This document shows positions 12,831 to 24,274 of a stretch of 64,000 nucleotides of DNA, one piece after another. The translations under genes and the position numbers were made by a program. How positions within the stretch are numbered: position 1 is the first letter of the stretch; each line of letters starts with the position of its first letter. The notes under the pieces are model-generated. The model had not been told where the DNA came from and made no database searches. It worked only from the letters and a program-made list of their open reading frames with translations. This DNA is from Mermis nigrescens (Eukaryota; Nematoda; Enoplea; Mermithida; Mermithidae), in the NCBI GenBank assembly GCA_036768485.1, contig JAVLUZ010000712.1, positions 310,001 through 374,000 on the forward strand, in the 5' to 3' direction.

Positions 12831-12949
12831 GGCAACTTTTACCAGTCATAGTCATATATGCGCAGCATGACCGGTCTGGAGGGGTCAGCCGGTCTGGGAG
12901 AATTAGCCAGACATCTTTCTAAGGCCAAAGGGGCCTCAAAACGATTGTG

Positions 12950-13640
12950 TCACGATTCTTTGACCGTTCCGATACTCTGAACCATCCTGATTCCCCGACT
13001 TTCCTCTTTTTTCAACTGCAAATCAAAATAGGACAGCTGGCACTAACTACTCGTCAATCATAGTCTGTCGATTTGCTTTTAAGAGTACACATAAAGGAAG
13101 AATAACTTATATTTTCTGTTTGTATATATTCGTTTTTACTTAAATAGCGCTAATGTGTTCTGTGCTAGAGAATCCAGCACTTAACGATAAGCAGACTCAG
13201 TTTTGCAGTCCTAATTACTATGTTGAGGAAGTCAGAAATTGTCGCAAAGTTAACTAAATGCATTCTACTGCGCTAAACGAACTGTCTGTTTGGTATCAAA
13301 ACTGGCCAAAAAAGTTGCTTAACCGCAGGAGCGAATTTGTTTTAATGGCCTAGTGATTGAATACATAATGTACCTATCTACCTACGTATGTTCTATGCAG
13401 TGTCTTTTAATGCATTACGAACGAACTTGTTTCCTAACCTCGTTAATCTTTACTATGGTCGGAGAATCGCGACGGTCGGAGAATTGAGAATTCTCTGTGT
13501 CTAAGAATAGCGTTATAATTGGTCGGAGAATCGAGACAGTCGGAAAATCGGGATGGTCAGGGAAACCTGCTCAAAACTAACTTGTTCATCATTAAACAGA
13601 GAATCAGGACGGTCGCTGAATCGGGACAGAGTGTCAGAAC
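12950..13640. repeat. Clustered GGTCGGAGAATCG repeats with an inverted counterpart
   Basis: Between 13455 and 13640 the motif GGTCGGAGAATCG and variants occur about six times. A reverse-complement cluster (GACCGTTCCGAT, CTGATTCCCCGAC) lies at about 12955-13010. Inverted subterminal repeat clusters are typical of transposon ends, but I could not define exact termini or a TSD. Confidence 0.45.
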
Positions 13641-13789
13641 AGGCATATAGAAATTACGTTAATTTACAGTTTATGGCCAATTTCAAATATTTCCGCTGAA
13701 AGCCTCATTTTCATCCATTTTTGGCGTTCCTTTGCCTTAGTTTTCCCCAGAAAACTTCCCATTTTTGCACTGGTGTGGTGAGTCTCTTA

Positions 13790-14265
13790 ACCATAGATGC
13801 ACAGCATGCCTGATCTTGGGGTTAGCCGATCTGAGGCGGTCAAAACTTGTGCTTTTTTGGGCTAAAATTACTTCAAATACTGAAATGCTAGAATAGCTTT
13901 GAAATTACGTTATTCCACAGTAAATGGCCAATTCTAAGCTTTCATGAAGAAGTTTTTGAATTTTAATACAATTTTGGCCTTAATTGAGCCCCATTTTCCC
14001 CTCTAAATTTTCATTCTGACGGTATCCTGACCTCTTTCTCACATGCATGTCTGGTCTTGTTGACCAGACATTGGTTTAGGGGCCTTGACCTTAAGAATGG
14101 AAAAATAGACATTTTCTGGAGAAAATGAGAAAAAGCGAAGGCCAAAAATGGATGTTAATTGAAAATTTTCTTCAAAAGAGCTTTTAATGGACCCAAAAAA
14201 GCTCAGTTTCTGACTCGTAGACCGGCTGTGGTGACCCCCAGATCGGCCATGTTTTGCGTCTACCA
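13790..14265. repeat. Family E repeat
   Basis: Left end TAGATGCACAGCATGCCTGA with GGTTAGCCGATCTGAG; right end CCCCCAGATCGGCCATG followed by TTGCGTCTACC. The two ends are inverted relative to one another. The interior has TGGAAAAATAGACATTTTC-type sequence shared with copies near 11300 and 22390. Confidence 0.5.
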
Positions 14266-14475
14266 TACATGTAACGGCTCAGAATTATGGGTGGCGGGTC
14301 CTCGGCCATTTTTAGGGGAAGGGGGTTAATGACCTCCAATTTTTGGCCAAAAAAACGGCTAAAAATGGCCAAAAAATTAGATTTTTACTGAAAATCGGGA
14401 GTCAAAAATTTTCTGGCGTTGGAGGATGGGGGACGTCCGACTTTGGGTGGAGGGAATCCTTCTCTTACATGCATG
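14264..14475 (+). repeat. Family C repeat
   Basis: Starts CATACATGTAACGGCTC, continues through GGTCCTCGGCCATTTTTAGG and AATGACCTCCAATTTTTGGCC, and ends near CTTCTCTTACATGCATGG. It abuts the family E copy. Confidence 0.6.
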
Positions 14476-14674
14476 GCATCTACGGTCTTGACCCCGAAAC
14501 CCCATACATGCATATCTGGTCATAGTGCTCGCTACTGTTTCATTCTTACAAAAGTGCTTTGGTGATTGCCTGAATTTTATGTAAATCACGAAATAAATTT
14601 TTTCTTCAAATGACGTATTGCAATGTTGATGCTTGATTAGTTATTCACTATCCACTCGATATCAGCTTCGAAAC

Positions 14675-14844
14675 TATAGTCTGTTTCACATAAGTTCGGT
14701 CATAAATTTTAAAAACTATCTCTGTCAATATGCTAACAGATTGCGATTACATCATTGATCTGATATATAATTATCGTAACCCTCGTCTTACTGTCGATGC
14801 AAATTACTAAAATTAATGCACGAAGTTAAATGAAATAGACTATA
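14675..14844. mobile_element. Family M MITE (Tc1/mariner-like, TA ends)
   Basis: The left end TATAGTCTGTTTCACATAAG and right end reading inward TATAGTCTATTTCATTTAAC form a TIR of about 27 bp with a few mismatches, bounded by TA. Related to the 97-bp copy at 17177 and the copy at 26011. Non-coding. Confidence 0.65.
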
Positions 14845-15738
14845 AGAAACGTGTCATTTAATGCGTTGAAGCTTGTATCTTGCGCATATGTATGTGCGTT
14901 ACCTATAAACGCGTGTTCTTACTGGAATAAATTCCTGAAAATCATCGTCTCCAACCGCTCAGTTCAAGTGGCATTGAAATGCCTTTCATTTTGTTTATCT
15001 GTCTTGTCTTCAGGAATATTGTGTTTTTTGTGCTTCAGCAGTAATTTTGTATTCCAGAATCATTGCCCAAGTGGAACCGAAATTGTATTATCCCGTAATT
15101 TGAATTTCATCACTGAGTACTCGGCGTCCCTTCCGTGCGATATGCATTTTTAAAACCACTCATTATTGCGCATCAAATAGTTTATTTTAAAAATAAAAAG
15201 TTTTTTCGACTAAAAATTCATGATACTTGAGCTCGAATGTGCTCATAAATTTTTATCAATAAGATTTATTCGCGATATACAACATGTTCATTTCACGTCT
15301 GAAAGAATTCTAAAAATTATGCCATTTTCTGCTTTATTTTCTCCGAGAGTGTCCGCGCTCTTGACTGTTTAGCTTTACTAATACGGAAGCAGTTGCCCTT
15401 TATTTCTCTTCTGCCTGTTTTATTGAAAATGAGAATGAAATAATGGAAGATCAGTCTTCTTGAACTAACGTATGCAGCTTCTTCAACGATATACGTACCA
15501 AATATTTCTTTTGCTCATTTCCTTTCGATAAAGAGCTTAATTTTACAATTAAAACGTCACACAACGTTCATTTACTGACGCTGAGGAGAGGATGAATTTT
15601 TCGCTTGTAAAATCCATATGAGATATTCCGAGATACCCTTATTTTTATTAGGTCTAGACTCTAGAGGCTGAAAATGCACTTCGCTTGATATTGTACAAAA
15701 ATTTTCATACTGTTTTCAGATTCGACAACGTACATATG
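14845..15738. other. Intergenic region, nothing recognised
   Basis: A 100-codon ORF (14851-15153) begins immediately after the MITE and is rich in Cys, Ser and Leu, but has no recognisable domain or splice context. I do not call it a gene. Confidence 0.4.
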
Positions 15739-15840
15739 TCGGTCTAGGACGTTTTGGCGACGCCGTTTTGGCGCCGGCCTTTTTGGCGCCGGCCGTTTTG
15801 GCGACGGCCGTTTTGGCGACGGCCGTTTTGGCGCCGGACT
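15739..15840. repeat. 15-bp tandem repeat, unit CGTTTTGGCGACGGC
   Basis: About six units of a strongly GC-rich 15-mer with C/A variation at the eleventh base. An inverted counterpart lies at 17380-17455. Both start with the GACGTTTTGGC motif. ORFs across it (alternating KTAVA/KRPAP-like) are artefacts of the repeat. Confidence 0.85.
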
Positions 15841-16458
15841 GAAAGTTTTCCTCAAAATTGCTGGAAATTAACGAGAAACTGTACAATAACTTATTTTTAA
15901 CGCTCAAAGAACTAATGTTATCATTTTAATCAGATGTTGAATCAGTTTTACAGAATCAGAGCAGAAATTTTTCGCAGACCTATGTAATTACTTGTACATA
16001 TGTAAATTTATTTATATGCATGCATGCACGCACCTATAGTTCTGTTTCATTTATTGGAGAGCTTGTTAAATGAATTTAGTTAAAAATGAAAAGTAGAGTA
16101 GATGTCGCACATGGATGAACTCGAATTTTTTCACTTTCTTTTAGTTCACCTAAGGCAGAATTGTGTAGCATCAAATTACCAATTTACCAAAGTAAAAAAT
16201 CGATTTTTAGTAATTATATATTAAGGTAGGTAGGTACCTACATCATTGATAAAAACGATTTAGATCAAGCAATGGCCATGCTCATGCGCATTGGCACTCT
16301 ATAAGTTTAAGTAATCAACTATAAGGTATATGTAATCTGTTTCCCACAAGTTTGGGCATACGTTTTAAGAACTGCTTGAACAGTAGCTGATAGATTGCTA
16401 GATAATCATACGCAGCTACATGTAAAGTACATACCCAACTACCTATACATATAATCAT

Positions 16459-16830
16459 GCATGGACAGCACCAAAATTTCTGGTGGTCCGCTGGGTCAAA
16501 ATCGCCAAAATTGCAATACGAAGCGCCAAAAATTTAATTATGGGGGTCCAGAGCGTACCTGGGCGTGGGGGTATGCACTCCCCAGTAGGCAAAATACCCA
16601 ACGAAAAATGGCAAAAACCCAGCTACAATCCCCAGAATTTCATTTTTGAATTTTTTGCTTTTTTCGGGTTTTTTTTGATGCCAATCGATAGAGCTCGCCG
16701 AGAAACGTTCAAAAATGGTGTTTTTTTCGCCATAGCACCATTTTTAGGGCCAATATTTGACTTTGAAAAAATTTCGCACTCCCCTGACCTTTAGAGCCGC
16801 CCACCTACGGTCCAGAGCACCTACGCCCAT
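16459..16830. repeat. Family B/F composite repeat
   Basis: Shows the family B body (GATGCCAATCGATAGAGCTC, GAGAAACGTTCAAAAATGG, CCATTTTTAGGGCC) in reverse, preceded by a family F-like GACAGCACCAAAATTTCTGG start and ended by GAGCCGCCCACCTACGG. Borders are approximate. Confidence 0.55.
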
Positions 16831-17176
16831 TCGTGATAACTACCTATGTATATATATGTTTAATAGGTACCTACCACCTATTATGAAACCGTAGTGTGCG
16901 AAATATGGAACAGGCTCCTGTGCTCACATTATTCCAGCAGTTTACAGTCAATTTGAGGACGTACATAAAGCTGAGGCGAATTAACACTAATTTTTGACGC
17001 TTAATATCATCAATCAAGCAATATCCATTGGCTTATACCCCCAAACTCCCTAAGCCCATCTTGTATGTAGATCAGTCGTTAGCCTCATAATTCCTTAAAT
17101 TTTTCCGGCGCTTTGCGCCGAAAATAAATATTAATGACATTTACTTACTTTTTGCATTTTTTGCTCACCAAATATG

Positions 17177-17273
17177 TATAGTCTGTTTCACATAACTTTG
17201 TGCTTTTATGTTCACGATTCTAAGTTGTTGTAAACCAGAATTTCATGCACCAAGTTATGTGAAACAGACTATA
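17177..17273. mobile_element. 97-bp family M MITE, near-perfect foldback
   Basis: Left TIR TATAGTCTGTTTCACATAAC(TTTGTGC) and right TIR read inward TATAGTCTGTTTCACATAAC(TTGGTGC) match at 26 of 27 bases with only 43 bp between them. The element begins TA and ends TA, as expected for a Tc1/mariner-type target. It is the cleanest member of the family in the window. Confidence 0.85.
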
Positions 17274-17379
17274 GATATGCATGTGTATGTTAGTTCTCAA
17301 ACAATTTCAATAGCAGAAACAGCTATGTATTTCAGCATATGTAGAATGCTAAAACAGTCTTTTTGAAGAAATTTCGAAG

Positions 17380-17455
17380 AAAATTTCAATTCGGCGCCAA
17401 ACGGCCGTCGCCAAAACGGCCGTCGCCAAAACGGCGTCGCCAAAACGTCTCATTT
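17380..17455. repeat. Inverted counterpart of the 15-bp tandem repeat
   Basis: GGCCGTCGCCAAAACGGCCG-type units in the orientation opposite to 15739-15840, ending CGCCAAAACGTCTC. Together the two arrays could be the termini of one 1.7-kb element (see findings). Confidence 0.75.
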
Positions 17456-18667
17456 CGTACGTATGTACAGGGATTATGAAATGATAGGCCCCCAATAACC
17501 GTCTTTAGAACACGATAGAAAACGTCCGTAAGTACTACCACCTTAGTAACGAGTAAGAAACGCTATGCAAAAACGACTTCTACACATGTAGCTCCGAATA
17601 AGGTTTATTTTCTGAAGTTGTGTTGTGATGAATCGAATGGAAAAGCTCGTGTAAATGAAGTTGGGAACTGCGCTACTCTGTACGAAACAGTATCGAAAAA
17701 TTTGTGTAAGGTGTCAACTGAATGTGAATGCGTTGTTTTGAGGTCTTTTATATTCAATGCCTAAGCACCTGAGGCTGGTTGGTGAAGCTGAGGGCGGTTA
17801 TACGTGTTTTAAAATCGATGTTTGTAGTCGTGAAAATCGAGGAAATTTTGAAAAATGTTTGTTTCTAATTAAGTAAACAATAAGTGGTGCACATTGCGTT
17901 ATGAAAAAATAGGCATCCGACGCAGAATTAGATACTATATGATGTTAGTTATATGTTTTTCTGTGTTGCTTAGACCTTAAATTCTTGAAGGGAGGGGTCT
18001 ATCATTTCGTAAAACGCTGGTCGTCAGTGAGTGAACTTTCTTATTTACTGTTTTTTGCTCAATCCGGTCCACGCATAAGTATCGAAGGTATGAGCAAGCA
18101 CATTGTTGCACAGCCCATGAATCCAATCGCACATAAGCAGCACCTGAATTCTTGGGGTCCCAAAATCTGCAAAGGTCAAAAAGGGCGAACAATTTATGGC
18201 AGGAGCAAAAAACACCGTTTTTTCAACGTTTGTCATCGAACTATATTAGTGGCATAAAAACGGAAAATTCTGGAAATTTAATCATGGATGTCTTCTGAAT
18301 TTTTAGATTTTGTCAGACCCTCACACCGATTTAAGGGATCAATCTGTGAGCTTTTTCAAGCAAAAAGCCCGAAAAACTAGTATAAATGGTACAAGGGCTC
18401 ACTTGACAGTTTCTTTAGTAAAATCATCATTCCTGAGCTTCTAACCCCTTAACCTCCATATGCATTTCTATTCAAGACGTCCGCTGACCCCCGCCAGAAA
18501 AATTGATATTTGTTTTAGCGTTTTCATCAAATTTTTGGCTTAAAAGCATGTATTTTTCGGTGCATCACGCTGAATAACCATTCTTTGGCTACATTTAATT
18601 TAGTTTTATTGTTTTGAAAAATGTTCAAGAGCATAAATAAATCAGTAGGTATTGTTTGTTTACTTTA
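17456..18667. other. Upstream region of the GT92 gene
   Basis: Contains a diverged family B copy at about 18120-18270 (CCTGAATTCTTGGGGTCC, CAACGTTTGTCATCGAAC). No promoter element stands out. It ends in a good splice acceptor, TGTTTACTTTAG (AG at 18667-18668), 11 nt before the start codon, implying a 5'UTR intron or a trans-splice site. Confidence 0.5.
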
Positions 18668-18679
18668 GGAAAGAGTGGC

Positions 18680-19221
18680 ATGAGGTGCAAAATCGTGGTG
18701 ATTCAAATATGGCAGCTAATACCAGCAAAGAAATTTGCCAAATTATTAACATTTACAGCCGCGTTGTACGTTGTTAACGGCATTTTAATCACACTTTTAG
18801 TTGACTGTTTGATCAAAAAATTTTTATCATCTGAACATCCAGAGCCCTACGACGCCTACCGTCATGAGTTCACGGCAACTACTAGCACGTACAAAATATT
18901 ATTCGACCGATCGATGGAGATTTTCAGCTTTTTCCATGAGCAAAAAGAACACTGGTCAAAACACTCTCTACTTGATATTGAATCAGTGTACGCCATTAGA
19001 TGTTGGCCATGGGTAAAACTGAAGAAGCCATCTGACTCTCAAATTAGATTCAGTGGCAAAATATGGCAGATTTTTACAACTTCTGTGGCCGAAATTTATC
19101 TCTTTTCGGCGTATTACGACAAACGAGTTGATGACGCAGTTCCGCGGCCTGACGCCTACGTCCGGATTTTGGGTTTAGCTTGGAGGAGTCTGAACGACAT
19201 GCAGATCTATTGCCATGTCTG
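18680..19221 (+). CDS. GT92 gene exon 1
   Basis: Encodes the cytosolic tail, signal anchor, stem, and the SAYYDKR and VRILGL motifs. Donor GTAAGA at 19222; ends two bases into a Trp codon. Confidence 0.85.
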
Positions 19222-22200
19222 GTAAGAAAAACTTAATCGACGTTGATTCGTTTGATCCCATCTATTATAGTAGTAAGATAAACGAATGTACATACATTAT
19301 CTACGAGTCCAATGAACTAAAAATTAAACGTGAGAAAGAAGTAAGCAATGGTTTTCTAAGCAATTTAAGGATAAATACAAGCATACATGTAAAAGGGTGG
19401 GGGTCCCCCACCTAAAGTTGGTCGTCCCCCACCTAAAGTTGGTCGTCCCCCACCCCTCCCCCAAAAGCCAGGAAATTTTCGACCTCTCCTCATTTTTGGA
19501 AAAAATCGAATTTTTAGGCCCTTTTTAGACTTTTTTGGTCGTTTTTGGCCCAGAATTGGAGTTCTTTACCTCTTCTAAAAATGGCCGGGGACCCCCCGCC
19601 TAAAATTTCGAGTCGTTACATGTATGAATGCAAGGTACGTTGTAGTCTGTTCTTCAGGCATATCGCCAGTTGGGTAGTGAAAGACAACTGCCTCCGTTGG
19701 TATCCATAGCTAAGAAGATGAAGAATATACGCCTATTTATTTATTTTTGTCCATCCTTCATTATAATTTTCCCAATCGTGTCAGTTAATAGCCATTAATA
19801 ATATTTACTTCCTTATATTTTTTTACAATTGGAATTCTAAAAGTTTTTGGCGATTTACGCCTAATCCTTTCATAGATTTTTATTGATCCCCAATCGCAGT
19901 GCGAAGAATGGAGCATTAATGTTTTGTCTTATCCTTCAACCTAAGTGCTTTAAATTATTTTTGGGGCACAAGCTGATTCTTCACGCAGAACTTTCGAAAC
20001 TTTTTCGAAGAAATGCTTGAGGAATTATTCTAAGACACCGGAAAACGCGCGCGGTTCGTGCATGATTATCGATTTTTTAGCTGATTTTGAAAGTTTGGTT
20101 ACAAAATTTTATTCTTTCGTACGAGCTACGTACCGCTTTGTCCTCTTGTAGAAAATTCATCAACTACGAAACTGATTCGAAAAGATCTCATTTGGCATCT
20201 GTGTCCATGTTTTGTAATACTTAATTTTTAGGTCATCATTGCACTCACAAGAAATGTAAAATTCTCACTTGTATTATATTGTGCTTTTAAATAATATTGC
20301 TGCAATAAAAACTGAATAATGATAGGTGGATTCTTTTAGGCAGTGGCGGATCCAGGATTTTCCTAAGGGGGGGCGGTATCTTTAAGGGGGGCTGAACCCT
20401 GACTTGGGCGGAAAAATTCGCCGTTTTAACCCGAAAATCGCTAAAAATCGCTCAAAATCCTTCATTTTGCGCACTATTTTGGGCCAATGGGGTGGCCACC
20501 CCCCCCGCCCCCTTCCCTAAATCCGCCCCTTCCCATAGGCCTTTACTGTTACTCAGGCATAGAATATGGTCTTCTATGTATATGAAAAGCGTTTTAATTC
20601 ATAAATGTCTCAATAACATTTTGCGGTCGATTGTCCCGTCAAAACTTTATTCAAAAAAGTAAAACAAAGTGTTTTTTAGGTTTAAGGATGAAGAAGTTTT
20701 CCGAACAGTAGCGTTTGCCAAGCAGATTTGGGAGCGCTACTGGGATCCACGTGACAGTTTTTACATTCCATATATATTTACGTGTCCTCTGCCACCCGGT
20801 TTGCATTCCTACGATGCCCCGTCTCATGTATCATTAACTAATGACGCTTGTTCTTCAAATATATCTACTTTCATCCCTATAATGCATTATTCTGGTGTCT
20901 TTGACCAAAGGAAACGCACCGTTGTGTGTGTTAAAGGTATTATTCTTACAAATGAGGAGTCTTATGAATATTTGCACGTGATTTAGAAAGATGGGCGTAC
21001 AGTCTTTTTTGTACAAGGTCCGTTTGTACATGTGCAAAGATGGTCCCCAAAAGTCCTTGTATGTACATCTTGTACACACAAATTTTTGGATACTATAATA
21101 TGGTACAGTAGCTATTTTAGTGTGGTAAAAACAGAGTTGTTCGACCTTTGGTAGTGTATTTTATCTAATTTCTGGGTCTCTGAGGGCAAAAATCACTAAG
21201 AATCGTCTTAAAACGGCGCTAAGCGCCGGAAAATTTGACAGTTTTCCTTTTGAAATGCAATTTCTGCCATTATAAAGATGTATAGAACACACAAATACTT
21301 TATTTCGGCGCATTTTTGACATTTTTTGCATTTTTTGTCTTTCCAAATATCTTTGTACATGTACAACGACGGTCCCGAAAAGTCTTTGTACATCGGGAAC
21401 AATTTTTGCCGAATACAAAAAAACCCGTGGAGAGTACCATTTTTTACAACAACTTGCTTTTTAATGCTAAAATTTGGGTTTTCATCAAAATTTGGTGCTT
21501 TCCGTGTACGTAAAAAAGATACAAAGATGAAGATAATGTGAATAATTTAAAGTAAAAAATGTAAAGACTTTACCCTTTCATCAAGTAGTAAAAAGCATAT
21601 TTCTACTCGAAAATTGTAAATGATATGTGTATGCTCTTACATGAGCGTACGCATGGGGCCGCCCTCTCCGACCCAAAAAAATTCACGAAAGTAATTGATA
21701 ATGCAGGGAAGATCATAAAAATATGCATTTTTTATCGGAGGATCTGAACATTTTCGGCACTTTGCGGTGTAGGAACCTCATTTTAACGCGTGTAGTCTCG
21801 TTTCCGGCCGGCAAAAGGCATAGTTAGTGAGATTTTAAGGAATGGATTTTCTCGACGATTTTTCACTACGCTTTGTCGAATGGCTTGAAGCGAATTACTT
21901 ATTGGGAGCTGACAAAATTGTCATTTACACGTATGCTCTGCATCCGCGAGTTCAAGAAGTAATCGAATTTTATAGCCGACGGCGTTTTACGCAAAATTTT
22001 TCTCTTCTACCCGAACATAAGCATAATGTCACGTGGGAACGATTTTTGAGCGTGCCGATCACATTGCCAGGTCGAATGCCCGATTTTGATGCGACAGTTA
22101 GAAGTGCTTACATCGCATCTAATCGGCAACAGAAACGACGCAGTGAACTTGTTCCCTATAACGACTGTCTCTATAAACACTTATACACGCACGAATATGT

Positions 22201-24274
22201 TTTGATCGTGGATGTCGATGAGCTTGTGGTTCCAATGGGTAAAACTGAGTGTGGCTCCTAGGAATTTTTTCGTCTCTTCAAGTCAAATTACTACCTTTTG
22301 ATCACATTCCATCCATTTTATTGAAGTTCTTGAATGTTTTTATGAAAAAAGTTTATTCAAAAGCATGAAAAATGGTGGTACTGATGAACTGACTTGCACG
22401 TGGGGGAGTGTTGGAGGTCTAGACCCCCAGAATGCAAAAATGGAAAATTTTGTGGCAAAAGAGGGGTAAAATGGAGACCAAAAACGAATGACAATTGAAA
22501 ATTTTTTAAAGAGTGCTTCAAATTGACTAGAGACTGTGTAATAACGCAGTTTTAACGCTATTTTAGCACTTATACCAATAGTAGAGGTCATTATGACCCC
22601 AAAAAGCTCAATGCTTGATCCCCAGACCGGCTGACCCCTCCCCACTCCCTGACCCGACATGCTTCGCATCTATGCTGATGAGTACGCATTGTTTAAGGTC
22701 AGGATGGGCACTTCAAAAAATTTTTGAGGCCGACCTCTCGTAATTTTCTCTGCTCATGTATGACGATCGTATTATTAATTTCACTTTCTTATTACAGTAC
22801 TTTGTTAGGATAATAAAGTAATAAGTGTAATAGAATGAGAATAATTGACGTATGAAAAACCATTAATATGTGTACCTAGTATAAGTATTCTTCGGGGTTT
22901 GGGGAGTTTTGACCTCCCAGAATGGCAACTGACCGTAAAATGGTTGTGACTCCCCGCCCTCAGCTTTGTCGGTTTTTTGTAAAACCTGTATATAGTGTGC
23001 CTTTTAAGCCTTTTCTGTTCATTTTTTGCTCAAAAATCTCAAATTTTCAGCGCTTCGCGACATATACAAATTTTTCGACTATATTCTGTTCAATTTACTT
23101 GATTTTTTTCGAAATTTTTTACGTTTTTATAATCTAGGAAGAACGAGCATTTTCTGAAAGGTCAAAAAACAGTGTTTTTGATGTGTACCCATCGTTTTTT
23201 ACTCAAAAAAAGGCACTGGGTAAAAATTTTTGGGCTTACCTCCCCCTCCTTCCCAGAATTGCCATGCTGTACATGTATGGTACCTACTCAAGTATTATAA
23301 GTGTTGTGCAACGCAACGACTATTTAAAGTGCAATGTCGTAATTTATTCTTACTCCTTGCTTACTGATTGGTTTAAATCATTACTAAAAGATGGTTATTC
23401 ATTTTCTACATTAATATATTTTATTGAGCAGGCTCGGTACTTGCTGGTTTAGTCCTTTTTTTACTTTTGGCGTTTCATCTTAAAGTCAATCGTTTCTTGC
23501 GAGAAGTTGCACTAATTTGTAGACACAGCGTATTAAATAGTCGGCATAATTTACCTGCTAAAATTATTTAGCTTATTAGCACAGGAATTAACCCTGCAGG
23601 TCTTTCGCGCGAAAGTTTTTTTCATTTTTAATAGATGTCAAAATACGTTCTTTCAGTTGATTTTCGAGGCCTTGTGCTTATACTTTCAAAACTATCTATT
23701 CGATCGAGTATTTTCTTTATTTCTTCGGATCATCAAATTCCATCTTTTTATTTTGCTTTGATGTGTTTATCGTTTTTTCTTTGTTCAAGAGCCATACAAC
23801 ACGTGGTCAGACATTTTGGATATTACGAAAGCAAATCACAAGAATAATATCGCTCAATTTACGGCATTTTCAGTTATCAATGCCTTCTTCTTCGACAACT
23901 TAACAGCAAATATAAAGTCCACGTCAAAGGATTCTGAAAATTTACATATGCTTCAACACAATGTGCGTTCTTCGCTTTTGAGTCCGAAGGGTTTATATGG
24001 AAAGAGTTTTATGCAAATTGAAAATATTTTGACGGTGTTCAATCATTATCCGTTACACAAATTGCGACGGGACGATAACGTGGAGCCTACTATCTACATT
24101 TCATCCAAGATAGCTCGTAAGAATCACTACAAAACTCAATGTCCAATAGAATCACGCGACGAATGTCCTAAACTCTATTCAGAAACTACGGTGGATGATT
24201 CGTTGGGCAGATTTGCGTCTAGAATAAAGCATAATGTGATGAGTGTTTTGAAGGCTATGAATAGAACTGTATAG
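18680..24274 (+). CDS. GT92 (DUF23) family glycosyltransferase, 4 exons
   Basis: Four exons (18680-19221, 20680-20936, 21840-22238, 23790-24274) join in frame to 1683 nt, 560 residues. A signal anchor spans about residues 22-45 (LLTFTAALYVVNGILITLLV), giving a type II Golgi protein topology. Family landmarks appear in order: SAYYDKR (143-149), VRILGL, VCVKGMDFLDDF (from 263), EWLEANYLLGADKIVIY, NDCLYKH (374-380), the metal-binding DxD-type VDVDELVVP (D391, D393), TWSDIL (404-409), NAFFF, MLQHNVRSS and a GKSFM stretch. Relatives are UDP-sugar-dependent; the C. elegans member GALT-1 adds beta-1,4-galactose to core fucose. The substrate here cannot be told from sequence. No break or missing motif was seen, so it is probably functional. 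ATG 18680 is the first in-frame start after the acceptor. Confidence 0.88.
19222..20679 (+). other. GT92 intron 1
   Basis: Begins GTAAGA, ends TGTTTTTTAG. It carries a family C copy (about 19387-19625, with a short GGTCGTCCCCCACC duplication) and the hAT-like MITE at 20341-20531. Confidence 0.75.
20341..20531. mobile_element. 191-bp hAT-like MITE
   Basis: Left end CAGTGGCGGATCCAGGATTT; right end read inward AAGGGGCGGATTTAGGG. The CAGTGGCGGATCCAG start is typical of hAT-type MITEs. Flanks CTTTTAGG and CCCATAGG agree at only 5 of 8 bases, so the TSD is weak and the last bases of the right end may be mutated. Confidence 0.55.
20680..20936 (+). CDS. GT92 gene exon 2
   Basis: Acceptor GTTTTTTAG, donor GTATTA at 20937; ends in phase 1 within the glycine of VCVKG. 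It encodes the lumenal segment leading into the catalytic fold. Confidence 0.82.
20937..21839 (+). other. GT92 intron 2 with a family D repeat
   Basis: A full-length family D repeat fills about 21003-21425: it starts TTTGTACAAGGTCCG, has AAAGATGGTCCCCAAAAGTC, a TATAATATGGTACAGTAG motif and one hairpin module (GGCGCTAAGCGCC at 21215), and ends CGACGGTCCCGAAAAGTC with GCCGAATACAAAAA. The acceptor is ATTTTAAG. Confidence 0.65.
21840..22238 (+). CDS. GT92 gene exon 3 (catalytic core)
   Basis: Encodes GMDFLDDFSLRFVEWLEAN to VDVDELVVPM, including the DxD-like site. Acceptor ATTTTAAG, donor GTAAAA at 22239. Phase 1 at both ends. Confidence 0.87.
22239..23789 (+). other. GT92 intron 3, repeats
   Basis: Contains a family E copy (about 22388-22680, ending ATGCTTCGCATCTATG) and a reversed family A copy (about 22880-23282, ending GCCATGCTGTACATGTATGG, with AGCGCTTCGCGACATAT as a decayed hairpin). 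The 89-codon ORF at 23183 runs out of the repeat end and has no support. Confidence 0.65.
23790..24274 (+). CDS. GT92 gene exon 4 (terminal)
   Basis: Acceptor TTTGTTCAAG at 23780-23789 restores ME-PYNTWSDIL. It encodes the second half of the catalytic domain (NAFFF, MLQHNVRSS, GKSFM, FNHYPLHK) and ends at TAG 24272-24274. No AATAAA is evident in the next few hundred bases. Confidence 0.85.

Noticed and set aside
14851..15153. 100-codon Cys/Ser-rich ORF after a MITE
   Set aside because: No domain, no splice or poly(A) context, and no compositional shift from the flanks.
15661..15907. Minus-strand ORFs with KRPAPKRPAPK-like repeats
   Set aside because: Direct consequence of the 15-bp tandem repeat read in different frames.
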